64,000 nucleotides of DNA from Rapana venosa (lineage: Eukaryota; Mollusca; Gastropoda; Neogastropoda; Muricidae), in NCBI GenBank assembly GCA_028751875.1, contig CM054154.1, forward strand, positions 52,431,476 to 52,495,475, given 5' to 3'. This document shows, one piece after another, positions 43,831 to 55,853 of this stretch. Both the position numbers and the translations under genes were made by a program. Under the pieces are notes generated by a model, which saw nothing but the letters and a program-made list of their open reading frames with translations, ran no database searches and had not been told where the DNA came from. How positions within the stretch are numbered: position 1 is the stretch's first letter; each line of letters opens with the position of its first letter.

Positions 43831-44002
43831 GTGGGGGGGGAGGGCTGGGGGGGGGGGGGGGGGGGGGGGGTCGGCGGGGGGGGGGGGGGGTGCGGGGGCG
43901 GTGAGGGGGGGGGGGGGGCGGGGGGTGAGGATGGGGAGGGGGGAGGGGGGGGGGGGGGGGGGGGTGTGTTGGGGGTCCAGGGTGGGGGCCGTGTCGGAGG
44001 GT

Positions 44003-44033
<31 letters not shown>

Positions 44034-44148
44034 GTGGGGGGGGGGGCGGGGGGGGGGGTGGGGGGGGGGGGGGTGGGGGTCGAGAGGGGGGGGGGGTCCA
44101 TCGGGAGGGGGGGGGGGGGGTGGGGGGGGAGGGGGGGGGGGGGAGGGT

Positions 44149-44192
<44 letters not shown>

Positions 44193-44743
44193 GGGGGGGT
44201 CACATAACGGGGGGTCGGGGGGGGGGGGGGTGGGGGGGGGGGAGGGGGTGGGGGGGGGGGGGGCGGGGGTCGGGGGGGGGGGGGGGGGGGCGGGGGGAGG
44301 GGGGGGGGGGCAGTCAAAGGGGGGGGGGGGAGCGGGCGGGGGGGGGGGGGTGGGAGCGTGGGGCTGGTTAGGGGGGGCGGGGGGGACGGGGGGGGGTGTG
44401 GGGGCGGTGGGGGGGGGGGGGGGTGGGGGGGGGGGGGGGGGGGGGGGAGGGGGGGGGGGGTGTGGGGGGGGGGGGGGGGGGGGGGGGGGGGGTGGGGGGG
44501 GGGGATGGGGGGGGGGGGGGGGGGGGGGTGGGGGGGGGGGGGTGTGGGAGTGGGGGGGGTCAGTAGGGGGGGGGGGGGGGGGGGGGGGGGGGTGGGGGGT
44601 GGGGCCGGGGGTCTCCTATAGAGGGGGGGGGCGGGGGGGGGTATCGCATAATCGAGGGGGCGAGGGGGGGGGGGGGGGGGGGTCCATGGGTGTGGGCGGG
44701 GTGGGGGGGGGGCGCGCGGGGCGGGGAGTGGAGGTGGGGGGGG

Positions 44744-44775
<32 letters not shown>

Positions 44776-44809
44776 AGGGAGGTGGGGGGGGGGAGGGCGG
44801 GGGGGGGGT

Positions 44810-44840
<31 letters not shown>

Positions 44841-44883
44841 GGGGGGGGGGAGGGGGAAGGGGGGGGGGTGGGGGGGGGGGGGG

Positions 44884-44924
<41 letters not shown>

Positions 44925-44959
44925 GGTGGGGTGGTGGGGGGGGGGGAGGGGGGGGGGGT

Positions 44960-44994
<35 letters not shown>

Positions 44995-45361
44995 CGTGGG
45001 GGGGGGGGGGGGGGGTCCATATGGGGGGGGGGGGGGGGGGGGGGGGGGTGGTGGGTGGGGGGGGGGGGTGTCGGAGGGGGGGGGGGGTTGGGGGGGTGGG
45101 GGGGGGGTGGGGGGGTGTGGGGGGGGGGGGGGTGGGGGGGTGGTCGCGGAGGGGGGGGGGGGTGGGAGGGTCCCATGGGGGGGGGGGGGGGTCGAGGGGG
45201 GGCGGGGGGGGGGGGGGGGGGGGGGGGGTGGGGGTGGGGGGGGGGGTGGGGGGTGGGGGGGGGGGGGGGGGGCGGGGGCGGGGGGCGGGGGTCCATAGGG
45301 GGGGGGGGGGGCGGAGGGGGGCGGGGGGGGGGGGTGGGGGGGGGTGGGGGGGGGGGGGGTC
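41970..45361. repeat. Poly-C then poly-G tract, probable base-calling artefact
   Basis: C runs appear at 41978-42012 and 42452-42497. From about 43030 to 45361 the sequence is almost pure G with scattered T, C and A. No natural locus of 2.3 kb is known to look like this, and the flanks are two versions of one sequence, so it is best explained as low-signal base calls or a misassembled read end. Gly- and Pro-rich frames of up to 559 codons here are spurious. Confidence 0.85.
42013..43020. other. Unassigned DNA leading into the poly-G tract
   Basis: T- and C-rich sequence with CGCGCG words (42838-42845 and nearby). No recognisable gene. Read quality appears to decline through this interval. 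Confidence 0.5.
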
Positions 45362-45429
45362 CATAATAACTTATATCAATACTTAATTCCCTACTCCCTG
45401 TTCAGACATAAAAGCAAACAAGGTTTCGG

Positions 45430-45985
45430 TATGCTTTTTTTTGCTATTTGTTGTTGGATTGTTAATTTTTCTTGCATATTTGTTTTGTTTTGTTTTCCTT
45501 TGAAGGCTCATCAAGCATTGCGGATATTGCAAACTGGAAATTGTAGATTCTTTTGAGGAAATCACTTTTCTTATTTCAACATCTTTCACAAAAATAAATC
45601 ATATCTGGTTGCATTTACAGTCAATGACTTGTAAACAATACTAACCTTCCAGACTATAGGTTAATATTTCCACTGGTCTTTCAGTCTGAAAGGGAAAAGG
45701 ACAAATAAGACACAGCTATTTACATACACGAAACTTAGATTATTACACAATTCCGCCATTATCAAAAGCAAGGAATATCAATGTGAGCGCAGCAACAATA
45801 AATTTCTTGATAAACTCACATCCTCAATGATTGATTTTCAGTCTACCTGCCAAACGGTCTGATGATGAAAACTGGAATGGATACGTTCTTACAAGACCAA
45901 ACTGAAAAAAATGGCTAGTGGTTGGTGACTTCAATGCCACTCACCACTTCTGGAAGTGGATTGTAGTCAGTCAGTCAGGTAGTCC
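45430..45985 (+). pseudogene. I/Nimb-type LINE endonuclease fragment
   Basis: With small frame changes the plus strand reads ILQ...NCRFFE (about 45520), VYLPNG (about 45845) and KWLVVGDFNATHHFWKW (about 45910-45960). Spacing between VYLPNG and GDFNA matches the endonucleases at 20050 and 25860. It stops at about 45985, where the minus-strand LINE at 45960-49700 begins. Confidence 0.65.
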
Positions 45986-46630
45986 TTGTTGCCGAAGATG
46001 ACGATGAAAACCTGCAAGGCTCATCTGTGGAACGAGCAAGAGTCTGTGCAATCGATCTTGGATGACACTGTCTGTTGCAGTGGGGCCACTGGAATGTCAG
46101 TGGTTGGCTTATTATGTCTACCTCTCGCTTTGATAGTCAGCCTCTCCCTGTGTTGAATGTATCGCTGTTTTGCTGCAAGTGGGACGGGCCTGAGCCAGGC
46201 GTTACTTACGGTGGCGTTCTATTCGAGAGTTCTTTGGGGGGGTAACCTGTGCAAAAACTGGAGGTTTGCCTTTATCGTTATCGTGTGTTCTTTGAAACGC
46301 TTTTTTTTTGGCTCCCGAGCTTTCTTTTTTGCATTGCAAGTTCTGCCGTCGTACAGCAGTTGTTTGGGCATTTCGGTGGTCTTCTATGCGGATATGATGT
46401 CATGGCCTACCCATCTCATATGGGATTTGACAAGCACGGCTTTCTCATGTGCTTTGTGAGATGATTGGTTGAGGACCTCATGTCGGTGATGCGGTCTTGC
46501 CACAGGATGCCAAATTATGCTGCAGAGGCCCTTTGGTGGAACGTGCTTAATTTGTTGATGTGGCTTCCTAGAGTGTATAAGTCTCCGAACGTAGAGGAGG
46601 GTGGAGGAGAAGCACAACCGGATATGTACA

Positions 46631-47227
46631 CTATTGATTATTAGTTTGACAGCCGGACATTGTGTGGTTTAGTACCTTGTTTTTCAGTGCTGCCGAGAGC
46701 TTGGTGCTTTGTTGATTCGTTGAATCAATTTCCTGATCGATGGAGCCATCTGCAGAGATGATACTTCCAAGGTATTTAAAGTTCTTGGTGTTCTTCAGGC
46801 TGTTGCCATCAATGGTGGTGTTTGGAGACAGTGGGTTAGTTTGTGGGACAGGCTGGTGAAGAACTTCAGTTTTCCTGATGCTTATTGTAAGTCCAAAAAG
46901 CTTTGAGGCTTCTGTGAAGTGATTGAGCATTGTTTGCAGGTCCGCTTCAGAGTAAGCATTCAAGGAGCAGTCATCTGCAAAGAGCACCTCCTGGAGGAGT
47001 TCTGTGCTGGTTTTTGTCTTGGCTTGCAGGCGACCTAGATCAAAAAGGGAGCCATCCAGGCGGTACTTTAGGTATATTCCCTTGTCAAGATCCTTGCAGG
47101 CGTGGGAAAGCATGGCGGTGAAGAAGTTGTTGAAGAGGACAGGTGCCAGGACACAGCCTTGTTTGACGCCATTTGTAATTTTGAATTCGTCAGTCATATT
47201 GCCACTTGCAAGAACTTGCCCACTCAT
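46631..47227 (-). pseudogene. RT core of the RTE-like LINE with FADD box
   Basis: The 198-residue frame reads FKITNGVKQGCVLAPVLFNN, YLKYRLDGSLFDLGRLQAKT, LLQEVLFADDCSLNAYSEAD (catalytic Asp pair at about residues 86-87) and LFGLTISIRKTEVLHQP. It ends with NFKYLGSIISADGSIDQEID and the start of the connection region. The first catalytic-Asp block lies upstream near 47340 in another frame. The FADD and GVKQGCVLAP wording is typical of RTE-like elements. Confidence 0.9.
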
Positions 47228-47407
47228 GCCTGTGTGGAAGAGCTGGATGATCTTTAGGAATTTGGGAGGGCAGCCAATCCGTTCTAGGACAGTCCACAGG
47301 GCTTCTCTGTTGACCGTGTCGAAAGCCTTGGTAAGGTCAATAAAGACTGAGTAAAGAGGCCTATTCTAGTTCTATGCACTTTTCTTGAATTTGTCTCATA
47401 GCAAAGA

Positions 47408-47930
47408 TCATATCCACAGTGTTTCTCCCTGCCTAAAGCCACACTGAGCCTCTGGTAGGATCTGCTCTGAGATGGTTATCAGTCTGTTGAGGATAACCCT
47501 TGCAAATATTTTCCCTGCTATGGAGAGAAGAGAGATGCCCATGTAGTTTCCGCAGTCTGCTTTACTACCTTTGTTCTTGTACAGCGCAACTGTGAGCGTC
47601 TTTGAAATCAGCAGGCATTTGCTCTTCTTCCCAGACCTGTAGCAGGATGTCATGGAAGGTTTCCAGGGCTTTGGGGCCTGCTGCCTTGAAGATCTCAGCG
47701 GGAATGCTGTCTTTTCCAGAAGCTCTGCCAGTGTTGGTCTTGCTTATTGCCTTTTTGATTTCATCTAGAGTAGGAGGAGCGTCTAGGTCTTCCAGGAGTG
47801 GTTGCTGGGGGATTTGATTGAGAGTATCTTGATCAACAGTGGAGAGCTGACATGTTTGGTCCAGCGCTTGAGGAGCCCTTCTTGGTCCTTGATCAGGGTT
47901 TTGCCATCCAAGGATACCAAGGGAGAACAT
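47408..47930 (-). pseudogene. RT N-terminal region of the RTE-like LINE
   Basis: Two overlapping frames (47565-47930 and 47408-47653) carry PTLDEIKKAISKTNTGRASG, KDSIPAEIFKAAGPKAL, then VALYKNKGSKADCGNYMGIS, LLSIAGKIFARVILNRL and LPEAQCGFRQGE. A frameshift near 47590 separates them. These are RT blocks 1 and 2. Confidence 0.88.
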
Positions 47931-49759
47931 CCTGAGGTTCTTGGGCCGTACACGGTTTTCAGAGATCTGGAGAACATCTTGGAGTTGTGGGTATCAGCAT
48001 AGAGTTGAACTTCTTGGGCCTTATTGTTTCCCCATGATTTGCATCCAGGGAGATCCTTCTGGGCTCTAGCTTGAAGGGATTTGGGGAATCTTCCTTTTTG
48101 GGGGGGTTTGAGGGGGGGTTTTGCCATTCTGATGGTTTTTTTTCTTGGTTGGATAGTAGTTTGAATTTGCTAAATTTTTTTTCTGGGTCCCAGTTTTGGG
48201 TTGGTTTTGTTTTTTCGGCCCAAAGTTAGCAGGGGAAAGTTTCTTGACACCCTTTTTTTAAAGGGGGAAAGCCATTTTTATAAAAAGTCCCCGTGGGAAA
48301 AGAGATCTTCGCGGATTTCTTTTTAAAGAGTTCTTCCCCTTGTTTCTGTAAAATTTTCCCATTTCAAGCTTTGTTTTTGTTGTGGGGGATTGGGGGTTTT
48401 TTGGCTTTTTTGGTTTGAATTGGCTGGATGGCTGTCCAGGGAACATTTTTCCCACTAAACCCAAGGGTTTTCTGCCAGAAAATTGGGCCCCCTTAAGGCT
48501 CTAGTCAGGTGGTTTCCCCTTTCCCTGTCTTCGGGCATACAATGACGTAATCGATCATGGGGCCAATTTTTCCCCCGGGGGATGATCCAAGTAATTTTGG
48601 GAAACTTGTCAGCCATTTGAAAGGGTTTTTGTTGATGCAAAACCCATGTTCAGCGCACAGGTGGGGGAGGAGGGGGACCATTTTTGGGTTGATTTGCCCA
48701 TTTTGGGCCCCAAAGAATTTCCCCCAGCTGCTGTTTTTTTTTTCCACGGGGGCATTGAAGTCCCCAAATTTAGGACAATTTGTCGTTTTAGGAGTGGATT
48801 AAAATGGCTCAGTTAGCTGAGGGTTTAAAATTTTTTTCCTTTGCTCTCCGGGCTGTGAGTGGGGGGGGCAAAAGCGTTTTTTGGGGGTTGGTTTGAATGA
48901 GTTTCAGTTAGCTTTTGGTAAAATTGTTCCTTTGCATATCCGGGGAGTGAGTGTGGGGGCATTTAAACGTTTTTTGGAGGGATTGAAAGGATAGTTAGTG
49001 TTGGTAAAACTGTTCCTTTGCCTCATCCCCGGGTGTGAGTGTGGAGGCATAAGCGTGTGTTGTGGGGGTCTAGACTTGTGGGGGGAGGGGGAGCTTCATT
49101 AATGCTTGTTGATTCTGACTGGGAGCGCAAGGGGGGGCTCTTAGGGGCTGATCTGATTTGGCCAAAACCCAAATCTTTTTAAAAAAAAGGGGCCTCAGTT
49201 TTGGTTTTCCTTTCCCAAAAAAAGGGGGTAGGGCCCCCTCCTACTTTTTGAGTGGCCCCCCTTGGAAAACGCGTCTCACAAAAGGGGCGAAAGTCAATGT
49301 TTTTTAGGATTTTTGGGGTTTCTCGCCCCAAGGGCGTTCTTCGTTCCCGGTTGTTGGTCTATCTCCCATGGGAGAGTTCGGAAATTCCAGGATCCAAAGG
49401 GGTTATCTTTTGTTTTTTTCGTGCAAAATGGGTTTTAATCTGTAGGCCCCGGGAAAGAACCCGATTTGAAAGGCAGGCATTTGTTTGGTCACCTTTTCTA
49501 GGGCCCCTCCTCGTTGAGGGGGGCAGTTTCAGTCCTTGAGAGGCTGCCCAAATGACCATGATTGTGCCGAGAGATTTGTGCCAAGGTCAGGAGTCGGAAA
49601 CCACTTGGGCCCCAAAGGGGCCCCCTGCGTTTCGGTTTGTGACTATAAATGCCAGGGCTCTCTGCCCCTGTTAATTTCGCCCCCTTGCCTTGGAATATCA
49701 TTCCAGTGGCCCCAAACCCCCTTTTTGAAAAAAATGAAACAACAATGGTCACCCCATTA

Positions 49760-52700
49760 AACTTTCCCCGTCACGGTGAAAAATCCCTTTGCCCGAAGAA
49801 AAAAAAGTAATTTCTACTTTTTTGATTCAGGAAAGTCTGTGATCAAAGGGATGGCATGTACGTTGCTTCTAACAAAAACAGATTGGTCCCGCTGGTGCAG
49901 GGACAAAATTTTTTTAAAAATTTTTTGGGAAAATCTATTAAACAAAAAAATTTGGAAAAAAATTTTCCAATCCAGATTTATGTATGGGGTTCCCCCCCCA
50001 AGGGGTCAGTAGTGGACCCATCCCCTTTTTAAAATCTTTCCCTATTTTATTCCCCCAAAAAATGTCCAAAAAATTGAAAATTTGGTTTTAATATCCGAAG
50101 ATTATTGGGAAATGGATGAAAGTAAACCTGGGAAAAAGGGAAAACTCCCAAAAAAGAACTTTTTTACTTTTTATTAAAAAGGTTTATTTAAATGGTTTAA
50201 ATAAAATATATAAATTTATGAAAGAAAATGGATTTTTGCTTATCTCCTGACCAAAACCCATATGATTTCTTTTTTAAAAATGGGGAAAAATCCCCAGGCA
50301 AGCCCCCTTTTAAAAAGGGGATTCTTTTTGATGAATTTTAAAGAAAAATTAAAAAAAAATTTTTAGGGGAAATTTTTAAACACAAAAAAAGTTTATGGAA
50401 ATTAAAGACATTGGGAAATGTCCTCCCCAAAACAGAAAAGTCTTAAATTTTCTAAAAATGGTTGGCAAGCCCAAAATTTTGGGGGAAAAATATGCCATCT
50501 TCTTCCCCTTTCCCCAACAGGCCTTTTTGATCTAGATTAAATTATGCCCCGGAAAATTTTTTTTTTGGGTCCAAAAATTTTTCTAAGAAAAATCCGGGGT
50601 GTAGGGCGTAAGTCATTCAGTTTTGGGGATTGGTGTTCCTATTTCACGCATAAATTTAAAAAAAAAAATCCCTGAAAATAAAAAATCTACCTTTTGAAGA
50701 ACAAATTAACTTGCCTCGGCCAAAATATTTTTAAAAAAAGTTCGTCTTTTAGAAATTTTTTATTTTAAAAAACTTATTTAAAAACGGATATAGATTTTTT
50801 TAAAAGGGGTAAAAACCTTTCAATCAAGAAAAAAATCACCCTTTTTACCCCCTTTGATCGTTCACATTTCAGGAAATGAAAGCAGAAATGTAGCATCTCG
50901 CCAGTTTTCTCCAAATTCCCAAAATGGGATTTTCCAAAAAAGAAGGGAAAATCCGCTGTCCCCTGCCAAAAGCTAGAGTCCCCATTGATGAAAAAATAGT
51001 GGGTTTTTTTAAATTTTTTTATGGGTGGTTTTTGGGAGTCGACTTGGGAATTTCGGTTTTGCTTTTGTAATTTTCCCGCCTTAAAGATAAAAAATCTTAT
51101 CATTTAGGCAAAGAATTTTTTAAACTTTTTGCGGAAAATTATGGATAATTTAAAGGGCCCTTTAAATTTTTTTAAAAAAATTTAAAACTTCAATCAAAAA
51201 TTTTAAGGTGCTGTTTTGTTTGTTTTTAAGGGCGGTTTTGGGGAAAAAATTAAAAAACATATAAAACTAAGTTTAAAAGGGGAAATTAAAACTTTAAATT
51301 TTTCACCTTTACAATTTTTTTTTCCCTTCTAGGTACTAACCCCTTTCCTTTTGCTGGATTCCGTCACATTGTGGAAACACGCAACGAGAAAGCTGCCCCG
51401 TTACAAAAACTGCAGCCATGGGGCAGGGGTGTGGGAAGTTACCCCTTTGAACCTTCCCCTAGTCTTTAGGACGGGCCCTCCCCTGCCCGAAAAAAACTTT
51501 TTGGAAAAGTTTTTTCAACCCGCCAAAGAAAAAATTCTTTTTGTGGGAAAATTCAATTTTGTGTCAGAAATGTGTCATTTTTTTAACAGAAGGTGGGGAA
51601 ACGATTACGGTTTTAAATTGGGGCTTTAAAGGGCTTAAATTTTTTAAACAGATAAATTGTTTAAAGTGGTTTTTTTTTAACACCTAAACATGTTTATTCT
51701 TCATTGGAAAAATCCTTTGACATTTTTTTGGAAAAGTTAAGATAGATTTTAAAAATGTCAAATTTTAAAAAATTTGGGCCGATAATGTGGTTAGTTGGAA
51801 AGGTTTTTTAGTTGTTTTGTTTTGAAGGCCCCGGGGGCCCCCTTTTGTTTGTTTTTGCTGCAGTTTAAGCTGGGTTTAATGCCCCCCCCCCCCTCACGCC
51901 CCCTTCCAAAATTTTTTGAGTTTTTTTTTTTTAAACTCGTGCACAGACATAAAAGTTAAAAACCCACGATAAAATACAACACACACCCAGCCGCTGCACA
52001 ACACACCACACAAACCCCACACACCCCCCCACCAACAACACACACCACACAAACACACAACTTAAAAAATTAAAAAAAATCAAAAATAATGGAAAGAAAC
52101 AAGCAAAAAATCATTGTAAACCCTTTTCATAGTAGGTTTGAGGCCGTTTTGGGGTTTTTTTGTACCCCTGAAATTTTTAAATCCTAAATTTTTAAAAAAG
52201 TTTTTGGGAAAAAAAATCATGAAAAAGGGAAAAAGGGGGTTAGGGTTTCCAAATTTTCCCGTTTAAAAACAGAATTTAAAAAATTCCACAAATGTGAAAA
52301 GGGGAGAGGGATTGGGTGTAAGTTTTTAGAATTTAAAGCGTCTTAAGGGTTGTCACTTAAAGCAGGAATACAGAAAGAAAGAGGGAAAAAATTTAAAATT
52401 TGATTTTTTCAGTTTCCCGTTTTCAGACAAAAAGTTTTATCATTTAAAGCTCCAAATTTTACTGGATGAAATTAAAAAAAAGGTTACAGTCTCTTTTTAA
52501 TTTGTAAATATCTGTGGATTTGATGAAATTTTTAAAGGGCATGTTGAAACATTTTTTCCAGCAAACTTTATTTTTTCTTTCTACACAAAATGTTCCAAAA
52601 AAAGTTCGTTTTAGGTGGGTTTTTCCCGTAAAAATGGAAGAAATCGATTGCTTTCCAATTCCTAAAAGGGGAAACCAAAAAAAAGACCCAAAAAAAAAAC

Positions 52701-52780
52701 TACAGACCAAAAAGCTTTGACCTTAAAACTGGCAACAATGGAAAGAATTTTTCCCTTAAAAAAGGGGAAGTATTTCTGCC
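49760..52780. other. Low-accuracy region with an I-group RT fragment
   Basis: Between about 50170 and 50790 the plus strand resembles the post-YADD part of an I-type RT (YINGLNKIYKFMKENGFLL and a later RSRLDYG-like stretch), but frames are shredded by homopolymers. CA-rich words occur at 51960-52060 and a C run at about 51882-51892. Nothing else is recognised. Confidence 0.4.
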
Positions 52781-53749
52781 ATAAAAATAAAATTTAAAAC
52801 CCCTCAATCAAGCGGGTTTTCAAAAAAAAAAGAAATTTCCATAGATAAATTGGGGAAAAATATCAAAATTTTAAAAAGCCGTTTGCAAAAAGAAAGAATG
52901 TTCTTTGCAACATTTTTTATATAAAAAAGGCGTTGATCAAGTTTGGCATGCTAAGCTTTAGGCAAATTAAAGAATGTGGGTGTTTTGGGCATTTGTTTTA
53001 ATTATTTTAAAAAGTTTTTTGGCAAACAGAAGAATAAAGTTATAGTAGGTAATCGTAATTCAAATTTCAAGTTCTTCATATGGGACTACCCCAAGGCTCT
53101 GTAATAGCTCCTATCCTATTTAATATTGCTGATGATCCCCCAATGAATTTATCAAAGGATATTGTCTTAGTACAATATGCAGATGATATATGCATGTGGA
53201 TGAACATTACTATGAAACGAAATACACCAAAAAGAATGTTAAATTATATTAAAAGGATATATCAAAATCAGCCTGACAATATTGATAAATACATGCTTAA
53301 AAAAACTCATGTTGTGCTTTTTAATGATGGCAGTAATCCAGAGGAGCTGCCAACGTTTAGGATTGGGAATGAAATAATTGAATACAAAAATATGATAAAA
53401 TTCTTAGGTGTTATTCTAACTTCTAAGCTAACTTGGAATGCACATATTGAACACATATTAACGAAAGCAAGAAAGGGCATAAACTTACTGAAGATAATAA
53501 GTAAACAGTTCTGGGGACAAGACGCACTAAATCTAAAATATTTAGCTACATCACTTATTCGTTCGAAATTATCATACGGACAAGAAATCTTTTTCAGTGC
53601 TCCTAAGTCTTTGCTTAAAAAGCTACAAAGTGTAGACTGCAAAGCATACAGACTTGCCCTTGGTGCTCCGTACCATGCATCGGCTCTGGGAACATATAAC
53701 GAAGTTGGCACATTGCCTTTGGATGATTATCGTCAATTAAATCCTGTTT
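52780..53749 (+). pseudogene. I/Nimb-type LINE RT, 5' part of an interrupted element
   Basis: From 52800 the low-accuracy part gives NQAGF and KKAxDQVWHAKL (first catalytic block). From about 53080 the sequence is clean: MGLPQGSVIAPILFNI, VLVQYADDICMWMN (YADD intact, about residues 28-31 of the 53080-53751 frame), LPTFRIGNEIIEYKNM, FLGVILTSKLTWNAHI, LLKIISKQFWGQDALN, VDCKAYRLALGAPYHA and LPLDDYRQL. At 53738 it is interrupted. The ORF resumes at 57225 with ACAKYVLENRTTENFI, restoring the same order as in the copy at 28130. Confidence 0.92.
53739..53749 (+). repeat. 11-bp target-site duplication of the RTE (left)
   Basis: AAATCCTGTTT, repeated exactly at 56937-56947 on the other side of the RTE. 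Confidence 0.85.
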
Positions 53750-54019
53750 AGAGGTCAGGTCAGAGACTCCCTCTGCTACTGGTAACCATGTAACCCAGTA
53801 CCACCTGCCACATGTGGGGAGTAAACCCAACCAAAAAATCCGATCTGGAGAGGGATGGGCTCCGCCAGGTTTGATTTGCCCAAGATACACCAATGACAAA
53901 GACAGCCAGAATCTCCATACCGGATCGGTCGTCGCCCGGGTTACCAAGGACGCGCCTTCTGTTGCTCATGGGGACAGATGTCAAAAGTATGTATGATGTA
54001 AAACGCAGAAAAAATCGTG

Positions 54020-54770
54020 GCCGAACAACACCATCATTGGCACATGGAATGTACGGACACTAAGAGCTGCAGGCAAAGTGGAAGAACTGACACATGAGAT
54101 GTCCAGATATCAATGCAATCCTTGGGCTCTGCGAAATCAGGTGGAAAAACATGGGAGAAACAATGACCCCGGAAAGACCACAAATTATATACAGTGGAAA
54201 ACGGATAACATGAACACGGGGTGGGTTTCTCGTTCACAAAGACACCGTGAACACCGTCATGGCTGTCAGCCTGTGTCCAGCAGACTTATTACCATCCGCC
54301 CGAGAGCAACCCCCTTTAACATAACTGTAGTACAGGGATACGCCCCTACATCAGACTGCACAGATGAAGCCATAGAAGAATTTTATGACCAGCTACAGAG
54401 GTTCTGAATCAAACGCCCAAAAGACATCCTCGTTGTGCAAGGTGACTGGAACGCCAAGGTAGGAGAAGATGCATGGAAAGACTGGGAGGGCGTTTGTGGG
54501 CCACATTGTAATAACCAATCAAATGAAAGAGGCTTGAGACTCCTGGAGTTTGCCAGTAACAACCACCTCCAGCTAGTGAATACACTTGGCCCACACAAGA
54601 AATCCAGAAAATGGACATGGCATAGCCCAAATGGAGAACACCACAACCAAATAGATTACATCATGGTGAAAAGACGGTTTCAGTCTAGCGTTAACATCGC
54701 ACAGACACGAAGTTTTCCAGGAGCAGACATAGGAGTGATCATGATCTTGTGATGATGACTTTCGACTACG
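54020..54770 (+). pseudogene. RTE endonuclease domain
   Basis: Frames 54078-54407 and 54435-54752 plus flanking text read TWNVRTLRAAGKVEELTHEM, RLITIRPRATPFNITVVQGY-APTSD, VVQGDWNAKVGEDAWKDWEG, NERGLRLLEFASNNHLQLVN, TWHSPNGEHHNQIDYIMVKR and, after a shift, GSDHDLVMMTF. These are the EEP endonuclease blocks, including the NQIDY and SDH catalytic motifs. An in-frame TGA at about 54406 and shifts near 54120 and 54740 break the protein. Confidence 0.9.
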
Positions 54771-54867
54771 TCTAAAGAAAATCCACAAGCGGAACAACAT
54801 CAGGATCAAATTTGACCTCGAGAAGCTGAAGGACCAGAGGTATTAGAAATTTTTCAAGCAAGGATAG

Positions 54868-55602
54868 GTGGAAAGTTTTGCAGCACTCACTGTGATAGAC
54901 TCAGACATAGATACACTGACGAATAGTTTCAATACAGCGGTGACTGAAACAGCAAACGAGCTTCTTGGCAAACGCCGACCAGTCAAAAAACCATGGGTCA
55001 CACCTAACATCCTACAACTATGCGACAAGCGTAGAGAGTTGAAGAAAAAGAAAAATGAAACAAAAGAAAGAGCAGAACAATATAGGGCAGTCAACAAAAG
55101 AATCAGGAAGTCCATGACGGAGGCAAAAGAGAAATGGATCGGTGAACAGTGCCAAGATATTGAAGAGAACATCAAGAAAAACAATAGCAAGAAAGCATAT
55201 CAGCTGGTGAAAGACCTGACTAGCACAAAACAGGGAAAAGGTTTAACAATCCAATACAAAAATGGGAAGTGTCTCACTGACGACCAGGATATTCTGAACA
55301 GATGGACAGAATACTGCTCCGACCTGTATAACTATAGAACCGCAGGAGATCCAGAAGTCCTTAATGTACCCGAAAGCAAAGACACAGACAGTCACCCTAT
55401 CCTCCGAGAAGAAGTGGAAACAGCAGTCAGATCGCTGAAAAAGGGGAAGTCAGCAGGGGCTGACAACATTCCAGCTGAGTTGGTCCAAGCTGGAGGGGAA
55501 GCCATGATCAGCGCCCTACTAAGAATCTGCAACAAGATCTGGCAGACAGGAAAATGGCCAACACCATGGACACAGTCACTCATCATCACCCTCCCCAAGT
55601 AA
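54868..55602 (+). pseudogene. RTE linker and RT N-terminus
   Basis: The 244-residue frame reads TETANELLGKRRPVKKPWVT, a strongly basic helical linker (KRRELKKKKNETKERAEQYR), AYQLVKDLTSTKQGKGLTIQ, NRWTEYCSDLYNY, EVETAVRSLKKGKSAGADNI-PAELVQAGG (RT block 1, about residues 185-213) and WPTPWTQSLIITLPK. It ends at a premature TAA after LPK where active elements read LPKKGN. The Met used to start the open frame is internal; the ORF begins upstream. Confidence 0.92.
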
Positions 55603-55853
55603 GGAAATCTACAACAATGCCATAATTACCGCACAATCAGCCTCATATGTCACCCAAGCAAGGTCATGCTGCAGATAATATTGAATAGACTGAAGCACAA
55701 GCAGAGACCATTGCTGAGGAACAAGCAGGTTTCAGAGCAGGGCGCAGCACAACAGAACAGATATTCAACCTCAGAATACTATGTGAGCGGTACCTTCAAC
55801 ATCAACAAGACCTTTACCACGTATTTATCGATTTTAAGAAGGCATTTGACAGG

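Larger units (their letters stand above)
45960..49700 (-). mobile_element. RTE-like LINE (clade uncertain), near full-length ORF2
   Basis: On the minus strand: endonuclease pieces at 48455-49700 (HNHGHLGSLSRTETAPLNEEG; a KxTWxxPRxxxWxxIDY-like block at 48560-48640), linker at 47783-48127, RT entry at 47565-47760 (TLDEIKKAISKTNTGRASGK, IPAEIFKAAG), SIAGKIFARVILNRL with CGFRQG at 47430-47560, the FADD-containing segment at 46631-47227, and a C-terminus to about 46130 that includes MGRP-HHIRIEDHR-like text. A CPHC-type segment near 46060 may be a terminal zinc finger. Sequence above about 48060 is low-accuracy. Frameshifts and stops occur even in the accurate part, so it is a dead copy. Confidence 0.8.

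Noticed and set aside
42978..45386. Very long Gly-rich (+) and Pro-rich (-) open frames, up to 559 codons
   Set aside because: They are translations of the near-pure G tract, occur in nearly all frames on both strands and have no sequence complexity.
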